NCBI GenBank assembly: GCA_040383485.1
Contig: JBEIDK010000095.1
Coordinates: 1-12,580, forward strand
Direction of reading: 5' to 3'
Length of the DNA: 12,580 bases
Source of the DNA: JBEIDK01 sp040383485
GTDB taxonomy: Bacteria > Bacteroidota > Bacteroidia > UBA4408
The position numbers and the translations under genes were made by a program. The notes under the pieces were generated by a model. The model worked only from the letters and a program-made list of their open reading frames with translations. It was not told where the DNA came from and searched no databases. Position 1 is the stretch's first letter. Every line of letters starts with the position of its first letter. Positions 1-6,151 of the stretch are shown here, piece after piece.

Positions 1-16
1 GAGGCTGTCTCAAAAG
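1..16 (+). repeat. Left terminal inverted repeat of the IS
   Basis: GAGGCTGTCTCAAAAG is the exact reverse complement of 1827-1842. The seventeenth base differs between the two ends. These are the presumed transposase binding and cleavage ends. Confidence 0.93.
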
Positions 17-30
17 GGGCAGCCTTTTTA
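1..30 (+). terminator. Inward-facing intrinsic terminator in the left IS end
   Basis: Bases 2-11 (AGGCTGTCTC) can pair with 16-25 (GGGGCAGCCT) as a 10-bp RNA stem with two G-U wobbles and an AAAA loop, followed by TTTTT at 25-29. The stem uses the terminal inverted repeat itself. Read on the plus strand it would stop transcription arriving from outside before it reaches the transposase gene. Confidence 0.7.
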
Positions 31-91
31 TTATTTATTGTTGAAAAGAAAACTAATAAATTTTGAGTGAATTGCTTTTAGGATTATAGAA

Positions 92-99
92 TAGTTTTG
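92..99 (+). promoter_or_regulatory. Probable -7 element of the transposase promoter
   Basis: TAGTTTTG is a perfect match to the Bacteroidota -7 consensus TAnnTTTG and lies 11 bp before the transposase ATG. A weak -33-like ATTG is at 71-74 with a 17-bp gap. The implied leader is only a few nucleotides long. Confidence 0.5.
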
Positions 100-110
100 A
101 TTTTTGCTTA

Positions 111-1694
111 ATGATAAAAGGCAAAGTAGTATTCAAACCATATCAGTTTAATCCTCAGTTTTTACTACCACCAAGTTTTGATGAACTTATAGATAAGTCT
201 CATCCAGTTCGAGTGGTTCAAAAGATTATAGAAAGTTTAAACATTGATAATTTATTAATTAAATATGAAGGAGGAGGAACAAGTAGTTATCATCCACGCA
301 TGTTACTTTCTGCAATTGTTTATGCGTATTTAAGTAATAATTATAGCAGCCGAAGAATCGAGGCAGCCTTAAGAGAAAATATTCATTATATGTGGCTCAC
401 AGGTATGAGTACACCTGACCACAATACCATTAATAGATTTAGAAGCGAGCGTTTAAAAACGGTTATCAAGGAAGTTTTTGCACAAGTAGTACTGCTATTG
501 GTAGAGGAAGGATTAGTAGGAATAGAAGACATTTATACTGATGGTACCAAGATAGAAGCCAATGCCAACAAATACACCTTTGTTTGGGGTAAAGCTATCA
601 AAACACAAAAAGAAAAAATTAGCAAACAGTTAGAAGAGCTTTGGAATTATACGCAAAGCGTTGCTCAAGAGGAGTTGAAAGATACCTCACCTATTGACTT
701 TAAAGATATCAGCAGCGAAAAAGTAAAAGCAGTAGCCAAACAAATAGATGAGGTATTAAGAGAGAAGAATGTTGATAAGACAATCAAAAAGAAAGTAGAA
801 AAAGCGAATACTGATTTTGTTGAGCGTATGCAAAAGTACGAAGAACAAGAGGATATAATGGGCACACGCAATAGCTACAGCAAAACCGATACTGACGCTA
901 CTTTTATGAGAATGAAAGAGGATGCCATGAACAACGGGCAACTCAAGGCAGCATATAATTTACAAGCAAGTGCAGCCAAGAATGAAGAAGAAGGTTCCAA
1001 AACATTTTGTGTAAACTATACACTACACCAAAAACCAAATGATACCACCACACTCATACCGCACTTAGAAGAACATAAAAAAATGTATGGCAAGCTACCT
1101 TCACAAGATACAGCTGATGCAGGTTATGGCAGTGATGAGAACTATGAATATTTATCAAACAACAACATAGAAGCGTATGTAAAACACAATCAATTTTATG
1201 TAGAACAAAAGCGTAAACCAAGTTACAAGCAAGGCTTTAAAACAGAGGAATTATATTATAATGAAACTCAAGATTGTTTCTATTGCCCAATGGGTCAAGC
1301 AATGAAGCTAAAAGCAATCTATAATCGCAAAACAGAAAACGGATTTACACAAGAAATAAAACGGTATACAGCCAGCAACTGCAATGGCTGTCCGCTGCGC
1401 GGAGTATGCTACAAAGCACAAGGAAATAGAAGCATAGAAGTGAATCATAGGCTGAGAAAACACAAACAAATAGCTACTCAAAAACTACAAACCGAAAAAG
1501 GAATAGAACAGCGTAAAAAACGCAGTACAACCATTGAACCAGTGTTTGCTGTAATGAAACAAAACAAACACTTTAAAAGATTTATGCTCAGAGGACTTGA
1601 TAAAGTAAATATAGAGGCAGGACTGTGTCTACTGGCATTTAACATCAAACAAAAATCTATTTACAACAACCAAAAAATGAAAAAAGCGGCATAA
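111..1694 (+). CDS. IS1182-family DDE transposase
   Basis: This 527-residue protein catalyses excision and insertion of the surrounding element. The N-terminal third matches the InsH-type transposase N-domain (a helical region with HNTINRFR near residue 104). The RNase H-like catalytic core shows the three acidic residues: D144 in YTDGTKIEANAN, D336 in TADAGYGSDENYEY, and E476 in the C-terminal TTIEPVFAVM motif. Between the second D and the E lies a cysteine cluster (C389, C392, C424, C427, C433) resembling a zinc ribbon, usual in this family. The length is normal and there is no internal stop, so the gene should be functional. ATG 111 is the first start after the promoter-like element; no clear ribosome binding site is seen, as is common in the phylum. 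The gene ends inside its own terminator. Confidence 0.95.
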   Translation: MIKGKVVFKPYQFNPQFLLPPSFDELIDKSHPVRVVQKIIESLNIDNLLIKYEGGGTSSYHPRMLLSAIVYAYLSNNYSSRRIEAALRENIHYMWLTGMSTPDHNTINRFRSERLKTVIKEVFAQVVLLLVEEGLVGIEDIYTDGTKIEANANKYTFVWGKAIKTQKEKISKQLEELWNYTQSVAQEELKDTSPIDFKDISSEKVKAVAKQIDEVLREKNVDKTIKKKVEKANTDFVERMQKYEEQEDIMGTRNSYSKTDTDATFMRMKEDAMNNGQLKAAYNLQASAAKNEEEGSKTFCVNYTLHQKPNDTTTLIPHLEEHKKMYGKLPSQDTADAGYGSDENYEYLSNNNIEAYVKHNQFYVEQKRKPSYKQGFKTEELYYNETQDCFYCPMGQAMKLKAIYNRKTENGFTQEIKRYTASNCNGCPLRGVCYKAQGNRSIEVNHRLRKHKQIATQKLQTEKGIEQRKKRSTTIEPVFAVMKQNKHFKRFMLRGLDKVNIEAGLCLLAFNIKQKSIYNNQKMKKAA

Positions 1695-1710
1695 AAACCG
1701 CTTTTTTTTT
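1679..1710 (+). terminator. Terminator of the transposase gene, overlapping its stop codon
   Basis: GCGG (1686-1689) and CCGC (1698-1701) pair around an 8-nt loop. The flanking A run before and T run after (1702-1710) extend the stem and give the U tract. The stop codon at 1692-1694 sits in the loop. Transcription of the transposase should therefore stop before the right IS end and not run on into hipBST. Confidence 0.85.
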
Positions 1711-1802
1711 CTATGATACATAAAAAGACTATTAGAAAACAAGAGTCAACTCGAAGACTTAAAAAAAAATATAACTATTACAGTGAACTATACAAAACTA
1801 TA

Positions 1803-1840
1803 ATAAAAAAAACTGCCTCAATTTTACTTTTGAGACAGCC
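1803..1840 (-). terminator. Inward-facing intrinsic terminator in the right IS end
   Basis: On the minus strand CTGTCTCAA (part of the right inverted repeat) pairs with TTGAGGCAG across an 8-nt loop, a 9-bp stem with one G-U pair, followed by eight T residues (complement of 1805-1812). It faces into the element, mirroring the terminator at the left end. Confidence 0.65.
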
Positions 1841-1842
1841 TC
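1827..1842 (-). repeat. Right terminal inverted repeat of the IS
   Basis: CTTTTGAGACAGCCTC mirrors bases 1-16 perfectly. The flanking sequence after it starts ATGATAATTT; without the left flank a target duplication cannot be recognised. Confidence 0.93.
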
Positions 1843-1874
1843 ATGATAATTTATATTTAATAATTAACTCTTTG

Positions 1875-1910
1875 TATGCAAAAATCACATTATATTGCGT
1901 TTTTTGCATA
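1875..1910. promoter_or_regulatory. Perfect 10-bp inverted repeat upstream of hipB (candidate operator)
   Basis: TATGCAAAAA at 1875-1884 is exactly mirrored by TTTTTGCATA at 1901-1910, with a 16-bp spacer. It overlaps the first copy of a direct repeat found again at the hipB start. HipB-type repressors bind palindromes in their own promoters, so this is a good candidate for an autoregulatory site; that role is inferred. Confidence 0.55.
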
Positions 1911-1929
1911 TTCAATTGAAAAATAAGGT

Positions 1930-1937
1930 TACTTTTA
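1930..1937 (+). promoter_or_regulatory. Possible -7 element of the hipBST promoter
   Basis: TACTTTTA matches TAnnTTTG at all but the last fixed position. A TTTG at 1903-1906 could be the -33 element, although the 23-bp gap is longer than usual. Copy 2 of the direct repeat starts within or just after it, which fits repression at the start site. Confidence 0.35.
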
Positions 1938-1955
1938 CATAAAAATCACATTATA

Positions 1956-2159
1956 ATGCTAATTAAAGAAATAGGTGAAACGGTTAAAAACAGGCGAAAA
2001 GAGCTAAATATAACGCAACCGCATTTAGCCGAATTGGCACAAGTTAGTACGAATACTTTATATAAATTGGAACGAGGAAAAGGTAATCCTTCTTTAGATG
2101 TACTTAACAAACTGGCAGAAATATTGGGAATGGAATTTATCCTTGATGTTAAAAAGTAA
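1956..2159 (+). CDS. hipB: HipB-like helix-turn-helix antitoxin/repressor
   Basis: This 67-residue protein is an XRE/Cro-type DNA-binding domain. The helix-turn-helix spans about residues 19-40 (NITQPHLAELAQVSTNTLYK), followed by the LERGKGNPSLDVLNKLAEIL stretch typical of the family. It ends in a short predicted strand (MEFILDVKK), as in short HipB proteins that dimerise through a C-terminal strand. It is the first gene of a three-gene operon, 10 bp upstream of hipS. By analogy with HipB it should bind the repeats in front of it and repress the operon, alone or with the HipS and HipT partners. The ATG at 1956 is preceded directly by the second direct-repeat copy. The HTH assignment is secure; the antitoxin role rests on gene order. 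Confidence 0.88.
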   Translation: MLIKEIGETVKNRRKELNITQPHLAELAQVSTNTLYKLERGKGNPSLDVLNKLAEILGMEFILDVKK

Positions 2160-2169
2160 TTTTGAATAA

Positions 2170-2493
2170 ATGAGGGAATTGGAAATATTCAGAAATGGAA
2201 CATTTGCAGGAACATTGACTGAGGAAAATCGTCAGCATTTCGTATTTAGGTATAACGATGATTATTATAATGATACTAGTAAACCAGCTATAAGTTTAAC
2301 ACTTTCAAAGTCACAAAAAGAGTATAGCAACTCTTTTTTGTTTCCATTCTTCTTTAACATGCTGAGTGAAGGTGTCAATAGAAAGCTACAATGCACACAA
2401 TTAAGAATTGATGAAGAAGATAATTTTGGGTTACTTATGGCAACAGCCCAGAGTGACACTATTGGAGCAGTAACTGTAAAACCAAAAAAATAA
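2170..2493 (+). CDS. hipS: HipS-like protein (HipA N-terminal subdomain as a separate gene)
   Basis: This 107-residue protein matches the N-terminal subdomain of HipA (HipA_N/Couple_hipA type). It starts with the strand pattern LEIFRNGTFAGTLTE, has FRYNDDYY and ISLTLSKSQKEYS, then LFPFFFNMLSEGVNRKLQ, where fused HipA has the conserved F-F-x-N-L-L-P-E-G segment. It ends with DEEDNFGLLMATAQSDTIGA, again a HipA N-terminal hallmark. It lacks any kinase residues. In the characterised HipBST system of enteropathogenic E. coli this separate subdomain is the protein that neutralises the HipT kinase, so it is probably the antitoxin here. It lies 10 bp after hipB and 2 bp before hipT, so translation is probably coupled. 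Confidence 0.85.
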   Translation: MRELEIFRNGTFAGTLTEENRQHFVFRYNDDYYNDTSKPAISLTLSKSQKEYSNSFLFPFFFNMLSEGVNRKLQCTQLRIDEEDNFGLLMATAQSDTIGAVTVKPKK

Positions 2494-2495
2494 AA

Positions 2496-3500
2496 ATGAA
2501 TTTGGATGAATTAAAATATTGCCCAGGTACATTAGCAGAGGGTAATGGTACTTACAGCCCAAGTTGTTTGAGAAAGGTGTTTAATAACAAAAAGGTACAT
2601 CATATTTTACCTTATGAACCACCGCAACAAAGCGAAGAAGTAGCTGAGCAATTTATTGAAAACCGCAAACGCATATCTATTTCAGGTGTGCAAGAGAAAC
2701 TAAGTTTGTTACTAGAAAAGAACATATTGCGATTGACCAAAGAAGGTGAACAAGGAACATACATACTTAAACCAATTCCAAGAGACTTAAAGAAGGTTGA
2801 GCAGGTTCCAGCAAACGAACACCTGACAATGCAAATTGCTAAACAGGTATATGGAATAAATACGGCTGAAAATGCAATGATATTCTTTAATAATGGGTCG
2901 CCAGCCTATATTACTAAACGATTTGATGTGAAAAGAAATGGCGAAAAATTGGGTGTAGAAGATTTTGCTTCGCTGTCAGGTAAAACAAAAGATATTGCAG
3001 GTGTTAATTTTAAGTATGAATATAGCTATGAACAAATTGGAATGCTGATTCAAAAATATGTCAAGGCATGGTATGTAGAAATAGAAAAATATTTTTCATT
3101 GGTTATTTTCAATTACTTATTTTCAAATGGCGACGCTCACTTGAAAAATTTTTCATTACTTGAATCATCAAAAGGTGATTATTTACTTACTCCGGCTTAT
3201 GACCTATTAAATACGAGACTTCATGTAGATGATTCTGATTTTGCATTGGACAAAGGATTATTTAAGGATGATTTTAAAAGTGAGGAATATAAAAAGAATG
3301 GGCATCCATCTAAAAACGATTTTATAGAATTTGCAAGACGTATAGGTGTATTTGAAAGTAGAATAGATAATTTATTAAATCCATTTTTAGAAAAGCGTCC
3401 TTTAATGGAGGTTTTGGTTAATCGTTCATTTTTATCTGAATCAAACAAAAGAGGGTATCTGTTGATGTACAACACTAGAAGAAATTATTTAATAGCTTAA
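2496..3500 (+). CDS. hipT: HipT-like serine/threonine kinase toxin (HipA-family, lacks N-terminal subdomain)
   Basis: This 334-residue HipA-fold kinase is the size of HipT and lacks the N-terminal subdomain, which is encoded by the gene before it. Visible features are the Gly-rich loop with the autophosphorylation motif S61-I62-S63 in ISISGVQEKLS, the ATP-contacting lysine K92 in YILKP, the catalytic loop NGDAHLKNFSL with D213 and N218, and the metal-binding D236 in TPAYDLLNTRL. All key residues are present, so the toxin looks active. HipA phosphorylates glutamyl-tRNA synthetase and E. coli HipT phosphorylates tryptophanyl-tRNA synthetase; the target here is unknown. The N-terminus has C9 and C24, perhaps the remains of the cysteine-rich start seen in some relatives. 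No terminator was seen directly after it. Confidence 0.88.
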   Translation: MNLDELKYCPGTLAEGNGTYSPSCLRKVFNNKKVHHILPYEPPQQSEEVAEQFIENRKRISISGVQEKLSLLLEKNILRLTKEGEQGTYILKPIPRDLKKVEQVPANEHLTMQIAKQVYGINTAENAMIFFNNGSPAYITKRFDVKRNGEKLGVEDFASLSGKTKDIAGVNFKYEYSYEQIGMLIQKYVKAWYVEIEKYFSLVIFNYLFSNGDAHLKNFSLLESSKGDYLLTPAYDLLNTRLHVDDSDFALDKGLFKDDFKSEEYKKNGHPSKNDFIEFARRIGVFESRIDNLLNPFLEKRPLMEVLVNRSFLSESNKRGYLLMYNTRRNYLIA

Positions 3501-3883
3501 ACGAAACAAGAATTGAAATCGAACAAACTATAAAGAAATTATTCATAAATGCATATGTGAAGAATGTTAACTTACAGCATATTTTGTTGTGCCATTTTAC
3601 AATTTTATATTCTTGGATTCATATTAAAATGTGGCTAATTTCAATTGCAAATTTTATTCCTAATAAAAAATTTTCCTTATTCCGATTCCTTACTCCTCCA
3701 TTTTTGTCGCAACAAATTTTGTAACTTTTAGAGGTAGAAAGGCTTCACAAAACTGCTGCAAGTATCCCAGTTGCCTGCTTAAAAAAATATGATAATTTTT
3801 ATTTGAAAAAAGTTGAAAATAATGAGCAATGGGTTATGAATCTTTATGTTGCAAAATGGCTATAGAAATTAATTAGTATAGTT
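3501..3883. other. AT-rich intergenic stretch with no recognisable gene
   Basis: No convincing coding sequence, RNA gene or promoter is seen here. A 46-codon open frame ends at the TAG at about 3863, but it has no start codon near its beginning and no recognisable motif. The stretch may be old debris at the edge of the toxin-antitoxin island. Confidence 0.5.
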
Positions 3884-4063
3884 TTAGAGCCTGTTTAGAA
3901 TTTATTTCAAAAGTTTCTTATGGCATATTTTGTCCAACTTTTCGTTACATTTTCGCTTATAGAGCAAAGCTATTACCATCAAAATGCGCCATCAAAATGG
4001 CGCCTTAATCTGAAAAAATATCCTTATAAAAGTTCTAAGAAACAAAATTTAAGAAGGCTCTAA
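3884..4063. mobile_element. MITE-like element with imperfect terminal inverted repeats
   Basis: The 180-bp segment starts TTAGAGCC and ends GGCTCTAA. The outer 25 bp of both ends match at 20 of 25 positions, and weaker symmetry extends to about 50 bp. The flanking TA at both ends would fit a TA target duplication. Near the middle is a perfect 7-bp hairpin, GCGCCAT-CAAA-ATGGCGC (3986-4003), within two tandem copies of CATCAAAATG plus GCGCC. No coding capacity is seen. A run of nine T (4064-4072) follows directly, so the folded element could also stop transcription coming from hipT. It is best explained as a non-autonomous transposon mobilised in trans. Confidence 0.6.
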
Positions 4064-4183
4064 TTTTTTTTTAAAGGTTTTACAACTAGTCAAGCATTGA
4101 GGTAAATTATTCATGTGAATTTCACATGTAAACTTCATTTCCTTTTTATTACCAATCTTTCAAATCAATTTCATAAATTTATT

Positions 4184-4191
4184 TAGTTTTG
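4184..4191 (+). promoter_or_regulatory. Probable -7 element of the mutase promoter
   Basis: TAGTTTTG matches TAnnTTTG perfectly and lies 19 bp before the mutase ATG. A weak -33-like TTTC is at 4158-4161 (22-bp gap). Confidence 0.55.
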
Positions 4192-4210
4192 AAACAATAA
4201 TTTCATCAAT

Positions 4211-5758
4211 ATGAAACACACTACCGATAGCGGAATTGAAATAAAAAATACATACCCTCCAAAAGATTACCCACATGAAACTCCGGGAGAATTTCCTTTT
4301 ACCCGTGGTGTGCAGTCTGATATGTATAGGAGTAAACTCTGGACCATGCGTCAGTATGCTGGTTTTTCAACTGCTGAAGAGTCTAATAAAAGGTATCATT
4401 ATTTACTAAATAATGGAACAACTGGATTAAGCGTAGCTTTTGATTTACCTACTCAAATTGGGTACGACAGCAGTCATGAGTTTGCCGACGGTGAGGTTGG
4501 AAAAGCTGGTGTGGCAATAGATAGTTTGGCCGACATGGAAATTTTGTTTGATGGAATTAAACTAGAGAATATTACAACTTCAATGACAATTAATTCTACA
4601 GCATCTATATTATTATGCATGTACATTGCATTGGCAAAAAAACAAGGCGCAGACCTTGCTAAGATTTCAGGTACAATACAAAACGATATATTAAAGGAGT
4701 ATGCAGCAAGAGGAACCTATATATATCCTCCTCGTCAGAGCATGCGTATTATTACTGATATTTTTGAGTATTGTAGCAAAGAAGTTCCAAAGTGGAATAC
4801 AATATCTATTTCTGGTTATCATATTCGTGAAGCGGGCAGCACCGCAGTGCAAGAGTTAGCATTTACATTGGCAAATGGCAAAGCATATTTAAAGGCAGCA
4901 CTCGAAAAAGGTTTAGATATAAACGTATTCGCAAAACGACTTTCTTTTTTCTTTAATGCTCACAATAATTTTTTTGAAGAGGTTGCTAAGTTTCGTGCTG
5001 CACGACGCATGTGGGCTAAAATTACTAAGGAACTTGGCGCAACAGATAGCAAAGCAATGATGCTCCGCTTTCATACTCAAACTGGAGGTAGCACCCTTAC
5101 GGCACAGCAACCTCAAAATAATATTATACGTGTTACATTGCAAGCATTAAGCGCAGTGATGGGAGGTACTCAAAGTTTGCATACAAATGGATACGACGAA
5201 GCCATTGCGTTGCCTACCGAAGAGGCTGCTAGAATTGCATTACGTACACAACAAATCATAGGCTTCGAAAGTGGTGTAACTGATACTGTTGACCCTTTTG
5301 CGGGTAGCTATTTTGTTGAGGAGTTAACAAATGAAGTAGAAGCAAAAGCATGGGAGTACATCAATAAAATTGATGCTATGGGTGGCAGTGTTAAGGCCAT
5401 CGAAGACGGATATTTGCAAGATGAAATAGCAGGCTCGGCTTATCGTTATCAAAAGGATATTCAGAGTGGGGAAAAACCAATTATTGGTGTAAATAAATTT
5501 ACTGCCGAAGAGGCTCCTATTGAGTCTATTTTTAAAGTTGATGATAACATTCGTCAAGTGCAAATTGATAAAATAAATAAGTTAAAGTCTATTCGTGATA
5601 ATAACAAAGTGAGCGCTTTGTTAGAACAACTTAAATTGGATGCAAAAGGTACTAATAATTTAATGCCAACGATTCTTTCATGCGCTGAAGCATACGCAAC
5701 ACTTGGTGAAATTGCTGATGCAATGCGTGAAGTTTTTGGAGAGTATAGAGTATCTTAA
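4211..5758 (+). CDS. Methylmalonyl-CoA mutase-type acyl-CoA mutase, catalytic large subunit without B12-binding domain
   Basis: This 515-residue protein is the substrate-binding TIM-barrel of the adenosylcobalamin-dependent acyl-CoA mutases, which interconvert methylmalonyl-CoA and succinyl-CoA or related pairs. Family motifs run throughout: TMRQYAGFSTAEESN (residues 45-59), GLSVAFDLPTQIGYDS (72-87), TIQNDILKEYAARGTYIYPP (155-174), SISGYHIREAG (199-209, with H204), RLSFFFNAHNNFFEEVAKFRAARRMWAK and TQSLHTNGYDEAIALPT. Y49 and R167 occupy the positions of Y89 and R207 of Propionibacterium methylmalonyl-CoA mutase, which hold the substrate carboxylate; isobutyryl-CoA mutases have other residues there. 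It stops before the roughly 130-200-residue C-terminal cobalamin-binding domain of full mutases. A separate B12-binding small subunit is therefore needed and is not in this window. The downstream half resembles IcmA-type large subunits. It appears to be a single-gene unit with its own promoter and terminator. Confidence 0.92.
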   Translation: MKHTTDSGIEIKNTYPPKDYPHETPGEFPFTRGVQSDMYRSKLWTMRQYAGFSTAEESNKRYHYLLNNGTTGLSVAFDLPTQIGYDSSHEFADGEVGKAGVAIDSLADMEILFDGIKLENITTSMTINSTASILLCMYIALAKKQGADLAKISGTIQNDILKEYAARGTYIYPPRQSMRIITDIFEYCSKEVPKWNTISISGYHIREAGSTAVQELAFTLANGKAYLKAALEKGLDINVFAKRLSFFFNAHNNFFEEVAKFRAARRMWAKITKELGATDSKAMMLRFHTQTGGSTLTAQQPQNNIIRVTLQALSAVMGGTQSLHTNGYDEAIALPTEEAARIALRTQQIIGFESGVTDTVDPFAGSYFVEELTNEVEAKAWEYINKIDAMGGSVKAIEDGYLQDEIAGSAYRYQKDIQSGEKPIIGVNKFTAEEAPIESIFKVDDNIRQVQIDKINKLKSIRDNNKVSALLEQLKLDAKGTNNLMPTILSCAEAYATLGEIADAMREVFGEYRVS

Positions 5759-5788
5759 TATTTCGAAATAGAAAATTATAAAAGAATA

Positions 5789-6151
5789 ATGACCTGAAAA
5801 ATACATTGCTATTTATTAACAAATGCAATACATTTGAATGTATTGTTTTTTGTTGGATGCAATAAGAACGATAATAATGCTCCGGAATGAATACAGGAAA
5901 AAATAACCTCTACAAAGGCAGAAAAAGTAAGAAACCCTCCAAGTAAAGTTTATCAATACCAATACAATGGTAAAATTGTATATTATATACCAAGCTATTG
6001 TTGTGATGTTATGGGCGAGCTATATGATGACAATTGCAATTTATTATGCTATCCAGATGGTGGAATTTTAGGCAATGGTGATGGTAAATGCAATGATTTT
6101 TTTACTAAAAGAAGTAACGAAAAAATAGTTTGGGAAGATGTTAGAAAATAG
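5789..6151 (+). pseudogene. Small lipoprotein (DUF6970-like), interrupted by two in-frame TGA codons
   Basis: One reading frame from ATG 5789 to TAG 6149-6151 (120 codons) is open except for TGA at 5795-5797 (codon 3) and TGA at 5888-5890 (codon 34). Reading through gives a lipoprotein signal ending in the lipobox VLFFVGC (C24, codon 5858-5860), a polar NKNDNNAPE linker, and then a compact domain. That domain has NPPSKVYQYQYNGKIVYYIP, PSYCCD (C71, C72), DDNCNLLCYPDGG (C83, C87), GNGDGKCNDFF (C101) and a final EKIVWEDVRK. This pattern matches the small cysteine-rich Bacteroidota lipoproteins that I recall as DUF6970. The second TGA stands where relatives carry a Cys before Ile-Gln. TGA acts as a stop elsewhere in this window, so recent inactivation is the simplest reading. 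The domain itself remains undamaged. Confidence 0.75.
5826..5851 (+). terminator. Intrinsic terminator after the mutase gene
   Basis: CAATACATT (5826-5834) is perfectly mirrored by AATGTATTG (5837-5845), followed by TTTTTT (5846-5851). It lies 68 bp after the mutase stop. It also lies within the signal-peptide region of the decayed lipoprotein gene, so it would also block transcription of that gene. Confidence 0.75.

Larger units (their letters stand above)
1..1842 (+). mobile_element. Complete IS1182-family insertion sequence
   Basis: The element is bounded by perfect 16-bp terminal inverted repeats (1-16 and 1827-1842, outer end GAGGCTGTCTCAAAAG) and carries a single intact transposase gene in between. 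Its size of 1842 bp fits the IS1182 group. The left end coincides exactly with the first base of the window, so the left flank and any target-site duplication cannot be checked; this may be a contig edge caused by the repeat. About 115 bp between the transposase terminator and the right repeat are AT-rich and look non-coding. The right end lies only 32 bp from the candidate hipB operator. Confidence 0.93.
1875..1959. repeat. Pair of 24-bp direct repeats flanking the hipB promoter
   Basis: Copy 1 (1875-1898) and copy 2 (1936-1959) match at 20 of 24 positions, including an identical 15-bp core AAAAATCACATTATA (1880-1894 and 1941-1955). The offset is 61 bp, close to six helical turns. Copy 2 runs into the hipB ATG. 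The arrangement suggests two same-face repressor sites around the promoter. Confidence 0.6.

Noticed and set aside
1713..1919. 68-codon plus-strand frame running through the right IS end
   Set aside because: It starts after the transposase terminator, crosses the terminal repeat into flanking DNA, is lysine/asparagine-rich in line with AT-rich non-coding DNA, and has no recognisable motif.
3478..3545. Possible frameshifted C-terminal extension of HipT (LFNSLNETRIEIEQTIKKLF in another frame)
   Set aside because: The text looks protein-like and one extra base near 3485 would join it, but it runs on into unlikely sequence and the existing HipT length is already normal for the family.
3726..3863. 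46-codon frame ending VENNEQWVMNLYVAKWL in the gap after hipT
   Set aside because: No start codon near its beginning, no motif, and no ribosome binding or promoter signal; a gene remnant cannot be excluded but is not supported.
5789..6151. TGA reassigned to a sense codon in this genome
   Set aside because: The sorting-domain gene ends at TGA 8715-8717 with a complete C-terminal domain although the frame stays open into the next gene, and Trp is written as TGG in the other genes, so TGA is a stop.
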